64,000 bases of DNA, taken from contig NC_016135.3 in the NCBI RefSeq assembly GCF_000005505.3, positions 14,850,613 through 14,914,612 of the forward strand, written 5' to 3'. Within the stretch, counting starts at the first letter, position 1; every line of letters starts with the position of its first letter. The notes under the pieces are model-generated. The model was given only the letters and a program-made list of their open reading frames with translations, searched no databases and was not told the origin of the DNA. This document shows positions 33,062 to 44,959 of the stretch, piece after piece. The position numbers and the translations under genes were made by a program. This stretch comes from Brachypodium distachyon (lineage: Eukaryota > Streptophyta > Magnoliopsida > Poales > Poaceae).

Positions 33062-33912
33062 TGTTAGATGTAATACTTGTAACCCATTTTTTTTTTTACA
33101 AAAGCTCCATTCATTACTTAAGAAGGAGAAAAGTACAAGGAGAGCTGAAAAAAAGAAAATAGAAAATTAAGACAATTAGACAGCACTTCGGATGGACGAA
33201 TCGCTTGGGACCAGATGCAATCAATCATGGAAACATGGCAGCTCCTTTGAACCAGCAAGCTCCTTGGAACCAGATGCAACCAACAGCCTTCCAAGCAGCA
33301 CGCTCATCCCAGGCAAGGAGACACAATTGAGAGACAGTCTCTGCGCATTGTTAAAGACTCTAGAGTTTCTCTCAAGCCAAATGAACCAGCAGCCAAGCAT
33401 GAGGAAAGTGCCAATCTTCTGCTTCAGACCAGCAGCAAGAGATAGCTCAGTGCACCACCAAGAAGTAAGATCATTTGGCAAAGGCGGAGCAAGGGCAGAA
33501 AGCTGCAGCTGGCACCACCGAGCAAGTGCATTCGAGAATCTTGTCGAGAAAGAGTAGTGGAGGAAGATATGGCTTGCCGTTTCAGGATGGATCCGACAAA
33601 GCTGGCAGGTGGGATTATGCGAGATGCCTTTGATAGCAAGCCGATCAGCGGTGAGGCATCTATTTTGGGTTGCAATCCATAGAAAGAACTTGATTTTGGG
33701 TGGCACCCGGGATTTCCAAATGAGCCTAGCGGCCTTAGATCGAGCCCTGCCCAAGAACTGCAGATGGTAAGCACTCGCAGCCGAATAGGAATACAGTGTA
33801 GTACACCGATTCCTATATGAGTCTTGTATTGCCACACCTGGGGTTCTTCCTGGCCTATATAAACACGCAGACCGTACCAGACCTAGGTACGGTTACACCC
33901 AAAATATTCACA
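33062..33912 (+). repeat. copia 5' LTR, split by a LINE fragment
   Basis: TGTTAGATGTAATACTTGTA is followed by foreign sequence from about 33083 and resumes at about 33784 with ATAGGAATACAGTGTAGTAC. About 12 bases present in the 3' LTR (TGTCATGTATGT) are missing at the junction. Confidence 0.85.
33083..33783 (-). mobile_element. LINE 3' fragment with zf-RVT domain in the copia 5' LTR
   Basis: A T-run at 33089-33099 marks the poly(A) of a minus-strand LINE. The frame 33221-33740 reads the zf-RVT domain: WKSRVPPKIKFFLWIATQNR, CQLCRIHPETASHIFLHYSF and a C-terminal WFIWLERNSRVFNN. 5'-truncated. No clear target duplication, and a small LTR deletion is at the junction. Confidence 0.8.
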
Positions 33913-34219
33913 TGGTATCAGAGCGGTTCTTCCCCGATACCTAGCTGCCCACAAAAATCGCCGCCGCCGCCGCCCACAAACCCTACCGCCACTGCTCCCT
34001 TGAGCCGCCGCCGCCTACAACCTACATATACGACCTACGACAGATCGATTCTCGATCCTCAAACAGCCCAAAACACATCCCAGTTCGTGCCTCTCTTGCC
34101 GATCCAAAAACCAGATCATGTTCATCCCGATCCCAAAACCATAACCCAGATCGTGCCTCCCTGCCGATCCTCAACCCAAAACTGCGATTCCATCACCAGA
34201 TCCTTGCGTCGCCGCCGTC

Positions 34220-37200
34220 ATGTTGTCATCGTCATCCACCGCGGCTCTGGCCACCGCCCTCGGTGCTCCTCCTGCCCAACCCCTCACTCGTGCCAATTTC
34301 CTTCTGTGGAAGGCGCTGATGATTCCCGCGTTTCGCGGTGCTCACGTGATGGGGCTTCTGGACGGCACTGACGTCGCCCCCCTGCCAAGATGGAGTCTGA
34401 GGATGAGCACAAGAAGAAGATCACCATTGACAACCCTGCCTACATCACCTGGATTGCCCGGGTTCAGCAGGTTCATCGGTTCCTGTTGAACTCCCTTTCC
34501 TCGGACATTCTCTCGCATGTCCTTGGGATGAATTCCACCGCTGAAGCATGGGCATCCATCAACGCCATGTTCGCCTCCGCCTCTCGGTCCTAGGTGCAGC
34601 GACTACGGTCCAAGCTCCAGGAGACGAAGAAACTCAGTATGTCGGCAGATCGGTATTTCACGCTGATGAAGGGCTTTGCATCTAAGCTCAACGCCCTCGG
34701 CAAGACCATTGAAGATGATGAGGTCCTTGGCTACATCCTGCAGGGTCTCGACAAGGTCCACGACAACTCGCTTATTACTTTTGTCACGGGCAACACGGAG
34801 ACCCCACTTGATGATCTGTATGATCAGCTGTATGCTTATGACATGCGCAATCCCCTGGAGGATGCTGGTTCCTTCTCCTCTTCGGCCAATGTTGCTCGCC
34901 GTGATGAGGTGGTGGTAGCGGCAGCGGTGGTGGTGGCTATCGCCGTGACTGCAGTGATGATGACAGGCGTGACCGCTGTGATGATGACAGATGTGACCGC
35001 CGTGATGACCGGCGTGATCGTCGCTCTGATGGTGGTGGAGGCAGCTACAGGCGCCAGGGTCGGTCTCGCCAGGACCGCGCCCCCACCCCCTACGTCAACG
35101 TTGATTGTCAAATCTGCAAGATACATGGCCACCCCGTGAGTGACTGCCGGTGGCGCTATTCTGATGACAAGGACAATGATGGTGATCATGATGAGAAGAC
35201 TGCCAACACCGCATCATATGGCGTTGACACCAACTGGTACTCTGATACGGGTGCCACTGACCACATCACTAGCGAGCTGAACAAGCTCCTCATAGCCAAC
35301 AAGTACCATGGGCAAGACAAGGTCCGCACTGCTGAAGGCACATGTATGAACATTAGTCATATTGGTAATTCAATATTACGCACCCCTCATGGTTCGTTTG
35401 ATCTCAAAAATATTATGCATGTTCCTAGTGCATCGAAAAATCTACTATTTGTTCATAGATTTACCCTTGACAACCATGTCTTTATTGAGTTTCATCCTTT
35501 CTTCTTTTTAATCAAGGACCAAAAAGACCCGAAGAATTCTGTTTAGGGGCCCCTGCTATGGTGGTCTCTATCCCTTGGTGCCTATGTTCAATGAGGCCTC
35601 CAAGCATGCATTCATCACAATAAAGCCGTCATCCTCTACATGGCATCGCCGTTTAGGCCATCCGTCTTCATTTGTCGTTCAACAAGTTCTTAGAAGGAAT
35701 AAAATAGCTTACATCCCAGAAAGTACTCCCTATGTTTGTGACTCTTGCCAGTTAGCCAAGAGCCATCAGTTGCCATACCCTATATCCACCAGTGTTTCCG
35801 TTGTCCCTTTGGAGCAAGTTTTCTCTGATGTACGGGGTCCTGCCCCTCTTTCTGTTGGGAAACATGCCTACTATGTAAGCTTTATTGATGATTTTAGTAA
35901 GTTCACATGGATTTATTTGCTCAAAAAGCATTCTGATGTTTATCAAGCTTTTCTTAATTATCAGCAGTATGTTGAACGAAAGTTTGATAGGAAAATTGTT
36001 ACTATGTAAACTGATTGGGGGGGGGGGGGGGTTGAATATGAGAAACTCAATAGATTCTTTCAAAAAGTAGGCATTACTCATCATGTCTCATGTCCACATT
36101 CTCATCAACAAAATGGGTTTGCCGAGAGAAAACACCGTCATATGGTTGAAGTTGGTATTGCATTACTTGCAAATGCATCCATGCCCATCAAATTTTGGGA
36201 TGAAGCCTTTCTTACAGCCACCTTTCTCACAAATATTCTCTTTAGCAAGGTTCTAGATTTTTCCACACCCACTGAACGACTTCTCAATATTACACCAAAT
36301 TATGATGCTCTTCGCACCTTTGGTTGTGCTTGTTGGCCTAATCTTCGTCCCTATAACAAAAGAAAACTCGCTTTCCGCTCCACACGATGTGTGTTTATTG
36401 GCTATAGTCCCCTCCATAAAGGTGTTAAATGCCTCGAGGTATCTACATGACGTGTTTATATTTCCCGTGATGTTGTGTTTGATGAGAATGTTTTTCCCTT
36501 TGTATCTCTTCATCCAAATGCCGGTGCCCTCCTTAAAAAAGAAATCCTTTTACTTCCTTCATCAACATCTCATGAGGGTGCCTCTAATATTGATGATCAT
36601 ATGACTTGTGTTGTTCCTATTACTAATGTGCATCAAGTTGCAGCTGCTGCAGAACAAAATTTCAGCTCAAATGATGCAGAAAATGATCCACAAGTTCATG
36701 TTGAAAATCAGCCACAAGAAGACAAAACAGGTGCAGAACACGAGGTAGATCCTGGGGAACATTCCCCTGCCTCGTTCGATCCCGAGGCACCGCAGGCCGA
36801 GGAGGATTCTTCCACCCGTGTCGTGTCGCCGCATGCTGCCGAGGAGGATTCTCCCGCCCGCGCCGTGTCGTCGCACGATGCCGAGGACGCAAGCCCCGCG
36901 GCCACTCCATCCCCGCCACGTTCCGCGACACGCCACGTCCCAGCTGCTCCCTCTCCCGTGCCGTCGGCTGGCCAGGGATCCCCTGCTGGATCCTCTATGG
37001 CCAGTGACAGTGTAGCCAGCTCTACAGCACGCTCAGATGATGAAGGAAATACATTGTCCCCTTCACCTTCTCCTGCGCCTACGCCACCGCCTCCACCGCC
37101 TGAGGCTCGGACTCGTCTTCAGAAAGGTAGACGACAGCCTAAAAAGTATACTGACGGCACTGTTCGATATGGTATGCTTTCATCCACAGGAGAACCAAAC

Positions 37201-40083
37201 AAAATTGCTGAGGCTCTCAATGATCCTAATTGGCGTCAAGCAATGGAGGAAGAGTACAAAGCATTGCTTGAGAACAAGACTTGGCACCTTGTTCCTCCGA
37301 GTAGCAGTAAAAACTTAATTGACTGCAAATGGGTATATCGCATAAAAAGAAAGGCTAATGGCTCTATAGATCGATACAAGGCACGACTGGTTGCAAAAGG
37401 GTTCAAACAAAGGTATGGAATTGATTATGAGGATACCTTCAGTCCTGTAGTCAAAATTGCTACCATCAGGACTGTATTATCTCTCTCTGTCTCTCGTGGA
37501 TGGAGTTTACGGCAGCTAGATGTCAAGAACGCGTTTCTTCATGGTGTTTTAGAAGAGGAAGTCTATGTGAAACAACCACCAGGTTTTGAGGACTCTCACT
37601 CTCCGCACTATATTTGCAAACTTGACAAAGCTCTGTATGGATTAAAATAGGCCCCTCGAGCATGGTATTCACGGCTGAGTACCAAGTTGTGTGATCTTGG
37701 GTTCTCACCATCAAAGGCTGATACCTCTCTGTTCCTTTATAACAAGTCAGGTATCACTATGTTTGTCCTAATTTATGTTGATGACATTATAGTTACAAGC
37801 TCATGTGATCATGCTATTAATGTTCTCCAAGATCTCAATAAGAATTTTGCAATCAAAGATGTAGGTAATTTACGTATCTTTCTTGGCATTGAGGTGAGAA
37901 AGATACAGAAGAGTTTGCTCTTGACTCAGGAAAAGTATGCTACAGAGTTGCTTGATAGAGTGAGTATGCGCAGCTGCAAGCTGGCGCCTACTCCTTTGTC
38001 TTCCACAGAGCAGTTGTCTCTCATAGCTGGCACACCCCTTGGTCCTGAAGATAGCTTTCAAGTACAGGAGCATTGTTGGAGCATTACAATACTTGACTCT
38101 TACACGCCCAGATCTTTCCTTCTCAGTTAACAAGGTCTGTCATGTTGGAGATATGCCCTAGAGGCAATCATGTGATGATGTTATTTCCTATGTATTCATG
38201 AGTTATTGTTATTGTTCTTGAACATCATCACTGATATGTATCAATAAATACGTGATTTGTTTGTGAGACTATGTATTCTATGATGTTGTTCTAATGGTCC
38301 CTAGTCATTGAGGTTATGCGGACACATAATCTAGACTAGCAATGTGAATCAGTATGATGACTATGTTTCACAAGTCATAGGGCAAGGTGTTGCCGACTGA
38401 TAGCATGGACTCGACAATGAGATTGTTGAGTCGGACAGACCCGCACTGAGACACAACGAGATGATTGTCATTTGTTAGTCTCAAGTACGATGTATATGCC
38501 AGTCCTAGACCTGAGGTCATCGTATGAGCTTGGGATGTGAATCGGTCTACTTAGGGGTTGCCAAACGCTACTCCGTAACTGGGTGGTTATAAAGGTAGCT
38601 TTCGGGTTTGCTGAGAAGCATGCTGCGAGTCATGGTTGATCAAGATGGGATTTGCCCCTCCTGTTCGGAGAGATATCTCTGGGCCCTCTTGAGTGATCAG
38701 ATTCGGAAAGCATGGCCATGCGACTTGGGTTAAGTGTTAACCCGTTCGGGAATCTGTATCACAGGAACGAGAAGAGACTCGAGCTATCCACAAGGATGAC
38801 ACGCACTCGCCTTGAGCTCGACACACATATCGCGAGGCAAAAGGAATGTTGCATATGACACATTGTATGGTTCGTCAATATACCTTGTGGTTACTCGGGA
38901 GTTGGCACGTGCTGCTAGGCGCCGCTACCAACTATCGACTTGAGTCGGTGCCAGTGGACGAGTAAGGTGTTACTCGGGCCCGCAGTCCGAGCTCGTAGTC
39001 GTGGCCGACTGACCGCGAACCTGAAGGGTCACACGCTTAAGGGGTGGGAACCGAGTTGGATCGGATCCAACTCGTATCGGGCTTGGACTCCTAATGGGCC
39101 TCAAGTGTTGAGCCCACTAGGGACGTCTATATAAGTGGAGGAGACCAACCCGTCTAGGGTTAACCCGAGTTTAGGCGCGAGTTAGACTCGGCCGTCGCAC
39201 CTCCACGCCCAAAGCCTTGCGATCGGATCTAGCAGTCCGCCGCACGGAGTTCCTCCCTGTACGTGTGGATACCTCGGAGGCGCTGCACCTGCGGCGCTTG
39301 GACAAACTGTTCGTGGGATCGGCGAGGAGGAGCAGGCTGTTCGACTACTCGGCATCGACGCGCTACATCGACTCTACTTCCTCTACGGGTCTGCGCGTCT
39401 AGTGGTAATGTCGTGATCCATTATTTACAGCATTGTTCCGGGCGAAAGCGGTAGAAAATTTTATTTTGTGCTAGCGTAGCATACCGCGTTCCCCAACATG
39501 TCAGTATCTTCATGCTCCAACTACAGAACATTGGTCAGCTGCAAAACGCATTCTCAGATATGTGAAGGATACATTGAAACTTGGAATTACATTCACCAAA
39601 TCTTCATCCACTTTTCTCGGTGCTTTTTCAGATGCAGATTGGGCAGGATGCCTTGATGATAGACGTTCTACAGGTGGTTTCGCCATCTTTGTTGGTCCAA
39701 ACTTGGTCTCATGGAGTAACAGAAAACAGGCCACAGTGTCTCGGTCTAGCACTGAGGCTGAATACAAAGTCTTAGCCAATGCCACAACTGAGTTGATTTG
39801 GGTTGAAGCACTTCTCATAGAACTTGGAGTAAAATTAAAGGAAAAACCAAGTCTCTGGTGTGACAATTTAGGTGCTACCTATTTGTCAGTAAATCATGTG
39901 TTTCATGCTCGTACTAAACACATTGAGATTGATTTTCATTTTGTTAGAGAACGAGTTGCAAGTAATAAGTTGGCTATTCGCTTTGTTTCAAGCAAGGATC
40001 AAGTTGCGGATGGATTTACAAAGGCCCTTCCATTCGAGATGCTAGATGAGTTCAAGCATAATCTCAACCTTTCTACAGGCTGA
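34220..40083 (+). pseudogene. copia gag-pol polyprotein, degenerate
   Basis: From ATG 34220 the order is: gag (UBN2-type: LTRANFLLWKALMIPAF, IARVQQVHRFLLNSLSSDIL); R/D/G-rich linker; CCHC knuckle CQICKIHGHPVSDC (about 35110); protease WYSDTGATDHIT (35236); GAG-pre-integrase WHRRLGHPSSFVVQQVL; integrase (CDSCQLAKSHQLPY, FIDDFSKFTWIYLL, NGFAERKHRHMV); RT ([40 protein letters not shown], catalytic YVDDIIV near 37780); and RNase H ([45 protein letters not shown]). Lesions: frameshifts near 34380 (C-run), 34908, 35520 (A-run) and in the G-run at 36018, another near 38060; stops TAG 34591, TAA 36007, TGA near 36448, TAG 37648-37650. A solo LTR splits it at 38142. Confidence 0.9.
38143..39498 (+). 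mobile_element. solo LTR of a BARE/Angela/RIRE1-like copia element
   Basis: 1,356 bp with ends TGTTGG...CCAACA and an exact 5-bp target duplication TGTCA (38138-38142 and 39499-39503). The 5' end TGTTGGAGATATGCCCTAGA is the signature of the BARE/Angela/WIS/RIRE1 group. A TATA box (CTATATAAGTGG) is at about 39127. No internal region remains, as expected from LTR-LTR recombination. Confidence 0.9.
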
Positions 40084-40255
40084 AATTAAGGGGGGCTGTT
40101 AGATGTAATACTTGTAACCCATGTCATGTATGTATAGGAATACAATGTAGTACACCGATTCCTATATGAGTCTTGTATTGGCGTGGCTCTTCTTGGCCTA
40201 TATAAACACGCAGCCCGTACCAGACGTAGTTACGGTTCCACCCAAAATATTCACA

Positions 40256-40965
40256 GGCAGTTGTACAACATTTTAGGCCACCAAATTTAAAACGTTGCAT
40301 TTGTACCATAAACTTGGCGGGCGGGCACATTTTAGGTCCAGATCGTGACTCGCCGTGTGGCCTTCGAGAAACTTTGGAGGGGGTTTTAGCATGCTTTTAG
40401 CTTGGAACTTATCCAAATCTCCCCATCAACCTTCTATTCTTCTCACCCACGTGCCTAACAATATTGAGCACACACTGGATCCACAAATTCAGCATATATA
40501 GGTATCCGTATCCGGTGCTCTTGACCAGCGAGACCCACTCCACGCCATCAGTTCCCGTAGTTGTTGTACGCTACTTGCGTCGCGCCCTCGCGGAGCACCC
40601 ACGGCTCGCGCAGTTCCGTCTTCGAGAGCCCGAGCATGGCGCTAATCCCAAGGCCTCCTAGCACCTACAATTCCGAGACGGTGAGCGTACTAGATGATGC
40701 CGCAGAGGAGCTATGATTAAGGATTTGGTTGAAAATGGAGAATGAGGAGGGCTCGGACGAGTAATTGAGATGGTATGATGCATGGATCACGGGAGAGAAC
40801 GAACGCTACTTCATGTGGGAATCTGCCAAAAAAAAGCTAACCCCCCGCCCTCCCTCCATAGTGAACTCCATATTTTGCAGAGGAATTAAGCTATGATACA
40901 CAATTTGGACCCAAAATACTACCGTCTGCCAGGTTTATATGTACAAATGCAGTTTTTTCAAGTTG
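40256..40965. other. intergenic DNA, nothing recognised
   Basis: No coding or repeat signal beyond the copia target duplication at its left edge. Confidence 0.4.
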
Positions 40966-40980
40966 TTGGCCAAAGTATTT

Positions 40981-41165
40981 TTTTTTAGGAAAAGAACGGT
41001 CTCCATCATTCGATTAAAGACAGCACCGTAGAGAAGAGGGGATCAAATTAAGATTGATTCCCAATACAGGAGGGGGAAGAAAAGCAAAGTAAAAAAGGAG
41101 AGGAGGCGACACGGCCTATCCTCCCGCATCGCGCGAGAGCACGCTCTAACCCTTTCCTGAAGTTT
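40981..41165 (-). mobile_element. 185-bp retroposed tail with perfect target duplication
   Basis: Flanked by an exact 15-bp direct repeat TTGGCCAAAGTATTT (40966-40980 and 41166-41180). Begins with a T-run, so the element is on the minus strand with its poly(A) at the left. Too short to classify: either a dead-on-arrival LINE tail or a SINE. Confidence 0.8.
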
Positions 41166-41180
41166 TTGGCCAAAGTATTT

Positions 41181-41957
41181 CCATCTGTGAAGGTTTTTTT
41201 TTGTTTGACCAAGATAAAACAAGCCCATCTGCGAAGTTTGTTTTTAACCGAGTCCGTCTACGAAGTTAATGGACCGCCAATGTGTATTCATAAGAACACG
41301 GCCCCAGAAAACCTTTGCCCATGGGGGAGCGATTCCCCACCGCGATCCTGCAGTTCGCACTTCGCAGCAAAGAGCCGAGCTGAATTCCGAACGTTCCCTG
41401 ATTATATTTTCCGTCCATGTACTCCGTATATGATATTCTTACATCCGTGAACGAATTAGCTTACAAGTAATCTCGCCCTACGGCCCAGCTACAGCCCACG
41501 AGCTAACACGCTTATACAAGCCCAACAGACAAGATGGATAGGCCCAACCAAAATTACAAGAATGGACATGCAGTAGACGGTTTAATCTTCACGTGTTTAC
41601 ATCGGCAGCAATACCAAATGTTCATTCGCTCGTACCTCCTCAACAAAATCTGCGCCAGTTGGTACGTACCTAGTCTTCGTCTTGACTGTGATTTGAGGTG
41701 TTGATTTTACAGTTGTTGGAGGCAGTTATTTTTACCCCGGGTTGGGGGTGGTGGATGCAGATCTGACTGATTGCACCGGCAAGGGTTGAGGCGTCGCGGT
41801 GATGCAGAGGCAGGGGCGGCACTTCGAGCGGTCGGGCTCGAGGCGAAAAAAACAAAAGTACCATGGGTGCTTGATTTAGAGCTACTGCCGCTAGCAATTG
41901 GTACAAAATATCTTCTAAAATATGCAATTCACAGCATTAGAAAGACCATTAATATAT
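41181..41957. other. intergenic DNA, nothing recognised
   Basis: No gene seen. Confidence 0.4.
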
Positions 41958-42070
41958 ACTCTCTTCGTTTCATAATTTTTGTCAAAATATTAAATGTATC
42001 TAGACACTTCTTAAAAATAGATACATACATTTTGGTCAAATTTGAAACAAGAATTATGTAATGAAGGGAG
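41958..42070. mobile_element. Stowaway-like MITE
   Basis: About 113 bp, TA-flanked, palindromic: CTCTCTTCGTTTCATAATTT against AATTATGTAATGAAGGGAG; internal TCTAGACACTTC and AAAAATAGATACAT. Confidence 0.65.
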
Positions 42071-42164
42071 TAATTGACAATGGAACACATCCCTACAAAG
42101 GAAAAAAATTGGAGCGAACGTTAGCTCCACTGTCTTCAAGCGCCGCATGCTGTTGAGCTGAGAG

Positions 42165-43431
42165 TCTATACTAATATATTAAATTAGAGTTGGTGGTGAT
42201 GGTACGGTCGTCGCGGTATGTCATTTCACCAAAATTACGAATCTGCCACCGTTGTCCCCACGCGCCTTTTAATTCCGGCTCCCGTGGTTCTCAAGCGCAG
42301 AAAAAACACGTACTGTCCAAAAAAAAAGAACAACAAAGCCCTTCTCGCTCCTCCTATCCTACGAATCTCACCCCCACCCGATCCGGATCTCGCCAGCGCC
42401 CACCGCCGCTCTTGGTCGCCTCCACCAGCTCGTGCGCATTGGCGGTGTCCGTGTGTGGACCCGTGGCTCCGTCGCACCCCCGACCGCCGCCTCCACTGGC
42501 TCGTGTGCGCCGATGGCTCCCCGCGGGACTTGGACGGCGATGGGATGAGCCTGAGGCCAGGATGGCGGTGGCCTCGCGCAAGGCAGCAAGGACCGCGTCG
42601 GCACGAGCCATCGGTGGCCCTCCCGACGGGCAGTGGCGCACAGCGACCAGTGGCCGGACGCGATGTGTGGGCGGCGCGCGTGGCGAACGGGCGGACAAGG
42701 CTGTGAGAGGGCGCACACCTGTACCGGGAAGCAAGTGGGAGCAGGCGGCGTGCGGGAGCGGACGGGCAGCGGGAATCTATGGGCGGAGGCGGTGCGCACA
42801 AGCGGGCGGCCACGTAATGTTCGGTGGCGCGATGAATCGGGACGGGGAGAGGAGAAGTTTGCACTCAGAGTGGATGGAGAGGATAGTCAGAGGGAGAGCG
42901 AGAGAAATTAGGAGAAGTGATTTGAGAAATAAAATAGGGAGTGTGAGTAATAGGAGAGCAAGAAAACTGCTTTATATGATGGCTGCTGGTGCTTACTGTC
43001 TTGATCGATATACTGATGCTTGTTGTTTAAATTATTGCCACACGGGAGGTTGAGCGGCTTGGACGGATGGAAGTGATAAACGTTATCGTTGCTACATGTT
43101 CTTCATTATTCATGATTATATTGAGAATCACTTCATGAATTCAGCAAAAAAGTTAAAAAACGCTCACACATGACTTTTCAAGTGTGGTGTATGTGAGAAC
43201 TGTGATAACCTGGAGGTAGAGAGCAATAGGGTTGAGCATGTGTTACTTTCTCTTTACACGAGATATAAAAATAAGACATGTACAAAAGAGAAAGAGACCA
43301 GAGTATAGCCTAAAAAATAAACATATCATAATCGTTATATACATATGTGCTCATGAAACACATCAACATTTGATTTGACGTTTTGATACAATTTTCCGTT
43401 GTTCCGTAGCAACGCATGGGTCTTCTGCTAG
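42165..43431 (+). mobile_element. non-autonomous Helitron
   Basis: The 5' end TCTATACTAATATATTAAAT and the 3' end with hairpin CGTTG-TTCCGTAG-CAACG followed 12 bases later by CTAG/T are the standard grass Helitron termini. 1,267 bp, no Rep/helicase. The core (42240-42900) is very GC-rich with long overlapping frames on both strands, probably captured host sequence plus GC bias. I do not recognise the source. The 5' flank is G instead of the usual A. Confidence 0.7.
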
Positions 43432-43462
43432 TTGAGATAATTTCTCAGATTGTTTTGGAATA

Positions 43463-43885
43463 ATTTTCACAGAACCACACTTTTTGAGGCTAGGGTTCCA
43501 TTCAGGCAGTCTTTCTCGCAAAACCCAAATCAAGGGAATTAAGGTGTCTAACGGTATTTCTGACAGGTTGGTCCCACCTGTTAGAGGCCATGTGGCCAAA
43601 GCTGCTCGTTTTTGTCGTCACGTCCCATTAGGACCCAACCTGACCCGTTAAGGGATAAGTTGCAGGTGCTGACGTGGCAACAAAAACGAGCCAGTTTGGC
43701 CACGTGGCCTCTGATATGTGTGGGCCCGACCTTCCAAAAATACCATCAAACGCCTTAATTCCCCTTAATTCTTCCAATTTGGGTTTTGAAAAAGACTGCC
43801 GGAATAGTTGTGACTTTTAGAGACTATTAGTAATAATCATGGTTTTCTGAAACTCTGGCCTCAAAGGATGTGGTTCTGTGAAATT
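43463..43885. mobile_element. foldback-type element with arms of about 190 bp
   Basis: The left arm (TTCACAGAACCACACTTTTT, GGCAGTCTTTCTCGCAAAAC, GAGGCCATGTGGCCAAAGCT) reappears inverted on the right (AAAGGATGTGGTTCTGTGAA, GTTTTGAAAAAGACTGCC, GTTTGGCCACGTGGCCTC). The whole can fold into a long hairpin. No coding capacity; family unknown (MULE-type MITE possible). Confidence 0.7.
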
Positions 43886-44395
43886 TACTCTCTTTTTTTG
43901 TGACGCTTTCTCAAGCGCGGCACTGTTGAGTTGGGAGTTGAGATAGGTTTCTCAAATATATTTTTTGAGACACCAAGCTGCCTTGCTCTGTTGTGGCATT
44001 TGGCTGCCGGCGTGGTATGTCAGTTCTGTTGTCAAAACATGCTCAGTGTTTTATTGGTGCTATTAGGCTGCCCTGAACTACGGGGTTTTATGGATGGATA
44101 GTTCTCAAAATGTTTGTTAGTCTCATTGACATGTCACATTGTCACATCTAGATGTACAAAAATAACTACTACCGTCATTTCCCTTTTATGAGGCATGTGT
44201 TTTAGCATCATCAATTTAACTAGCAAAATATAAGTTATATAACATATAATAATTAAGATGTGTCATTCAAAACTTCATCTGATTACGAATCTAATGGTAT
44301 ACTTACTGTGTAATATAATACATATTTTTTTAGTTAAATTGATGATCTTGCAACACGTGTGTGCCTAATAAAAATGGACGGATGCATATCAACTA
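43886..44395. other. intergenic DNA, nothing recognised
   Basis: AT-rich, no coding signal. Confidence 0.4.
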
Positions 44396-44635
44396 CTCTC
44401 TCTGTTTGGGCTTATAAGGCCACACGGAATTTATGCCAAACTTTGACCAAAAATTACATTTATAATATGAGATTATTATGGCACAAAAGATATATTGTCG
44501 GATTCGTATTAAAAAACTATTTCTAATTGTATATCTTTTATATACATACATATATATATATATACTAAATATAATTTGAATAATTGTTGATTAAAGTGTG
44601 GCACAAACTTCAATAGAAGAACAAAAAAAGGAAGT
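44396..44635. mobile_element. Stowaway-like MITE
   Basis: About 240 bp, TA-flanked. Begins CTCTCTCTGTTTGGGCTTAT (a common Stowaway-type start) and ends near GAACAAAAAAAGGAAG. Subterminal GCCAAACTTTGACCA and TTAAAGTGTGGCACAAACTT form diverged inverted arms. Contains a (TA)n tract. Confidence 0.5.
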
Positions 44636-44959
44636 AGCTAGCTAGGTACAGCTGACATGTAGGACCAGACTGGAGATGTCCTTAGCTAAGCTATCTTTGC
44701 GACGGATGACAATGCGCGTCGAGACAATCAAGATCCGTCTTAACCCTAAACAAAAGTGTTAGGCGCCCCTAGATTTCCGCTGCGATTAACAAAGCCCCAC
44801 TGCACGCACGCATTGGCCGGTCTCGATCCATTCTTACGTGTGTTCTCCGACCGATGCTACAAGGGTGGTGGGGCAGGTGCGCATAGAAAAAGCCCAGAAG
44901 GAAAAGAAGGGGCAGCAAGATACACGTACGAGGGCAGCCAGGGGAGACGAACCCGGCTC

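Larger units (their letters stand above)
33062..40255 (+). mobile_element. Ty1/copia LTR retrotransposon with nested insertions
   Basis: The 3' LTR is 159 bp (40097-40255), TGTTAG...TTCACA. The 5' LTR (33062-33912) is the same sequence interrupted by a LINE fragment. PBS TGGTATCAGAGC (initiator Met tRNA type) at 33913; polypurine tract AAGGGGGG at 40088-40095. The target duplication is GACAG/GGCAG (4 of 5). Gene order gag-PR-INT-RT-RH is of copia type. A solo LTR interrupts RT/RNase H. Confidence 0.9.

Noticed and set aside
42190..43053. 287-codon open frame on the plus strand (and long frames on the minus strand)
   Set aside because: Lies within the Helitron, GC-biased low-complexity translation, overlapping frames on both strands, no recognisable domain.
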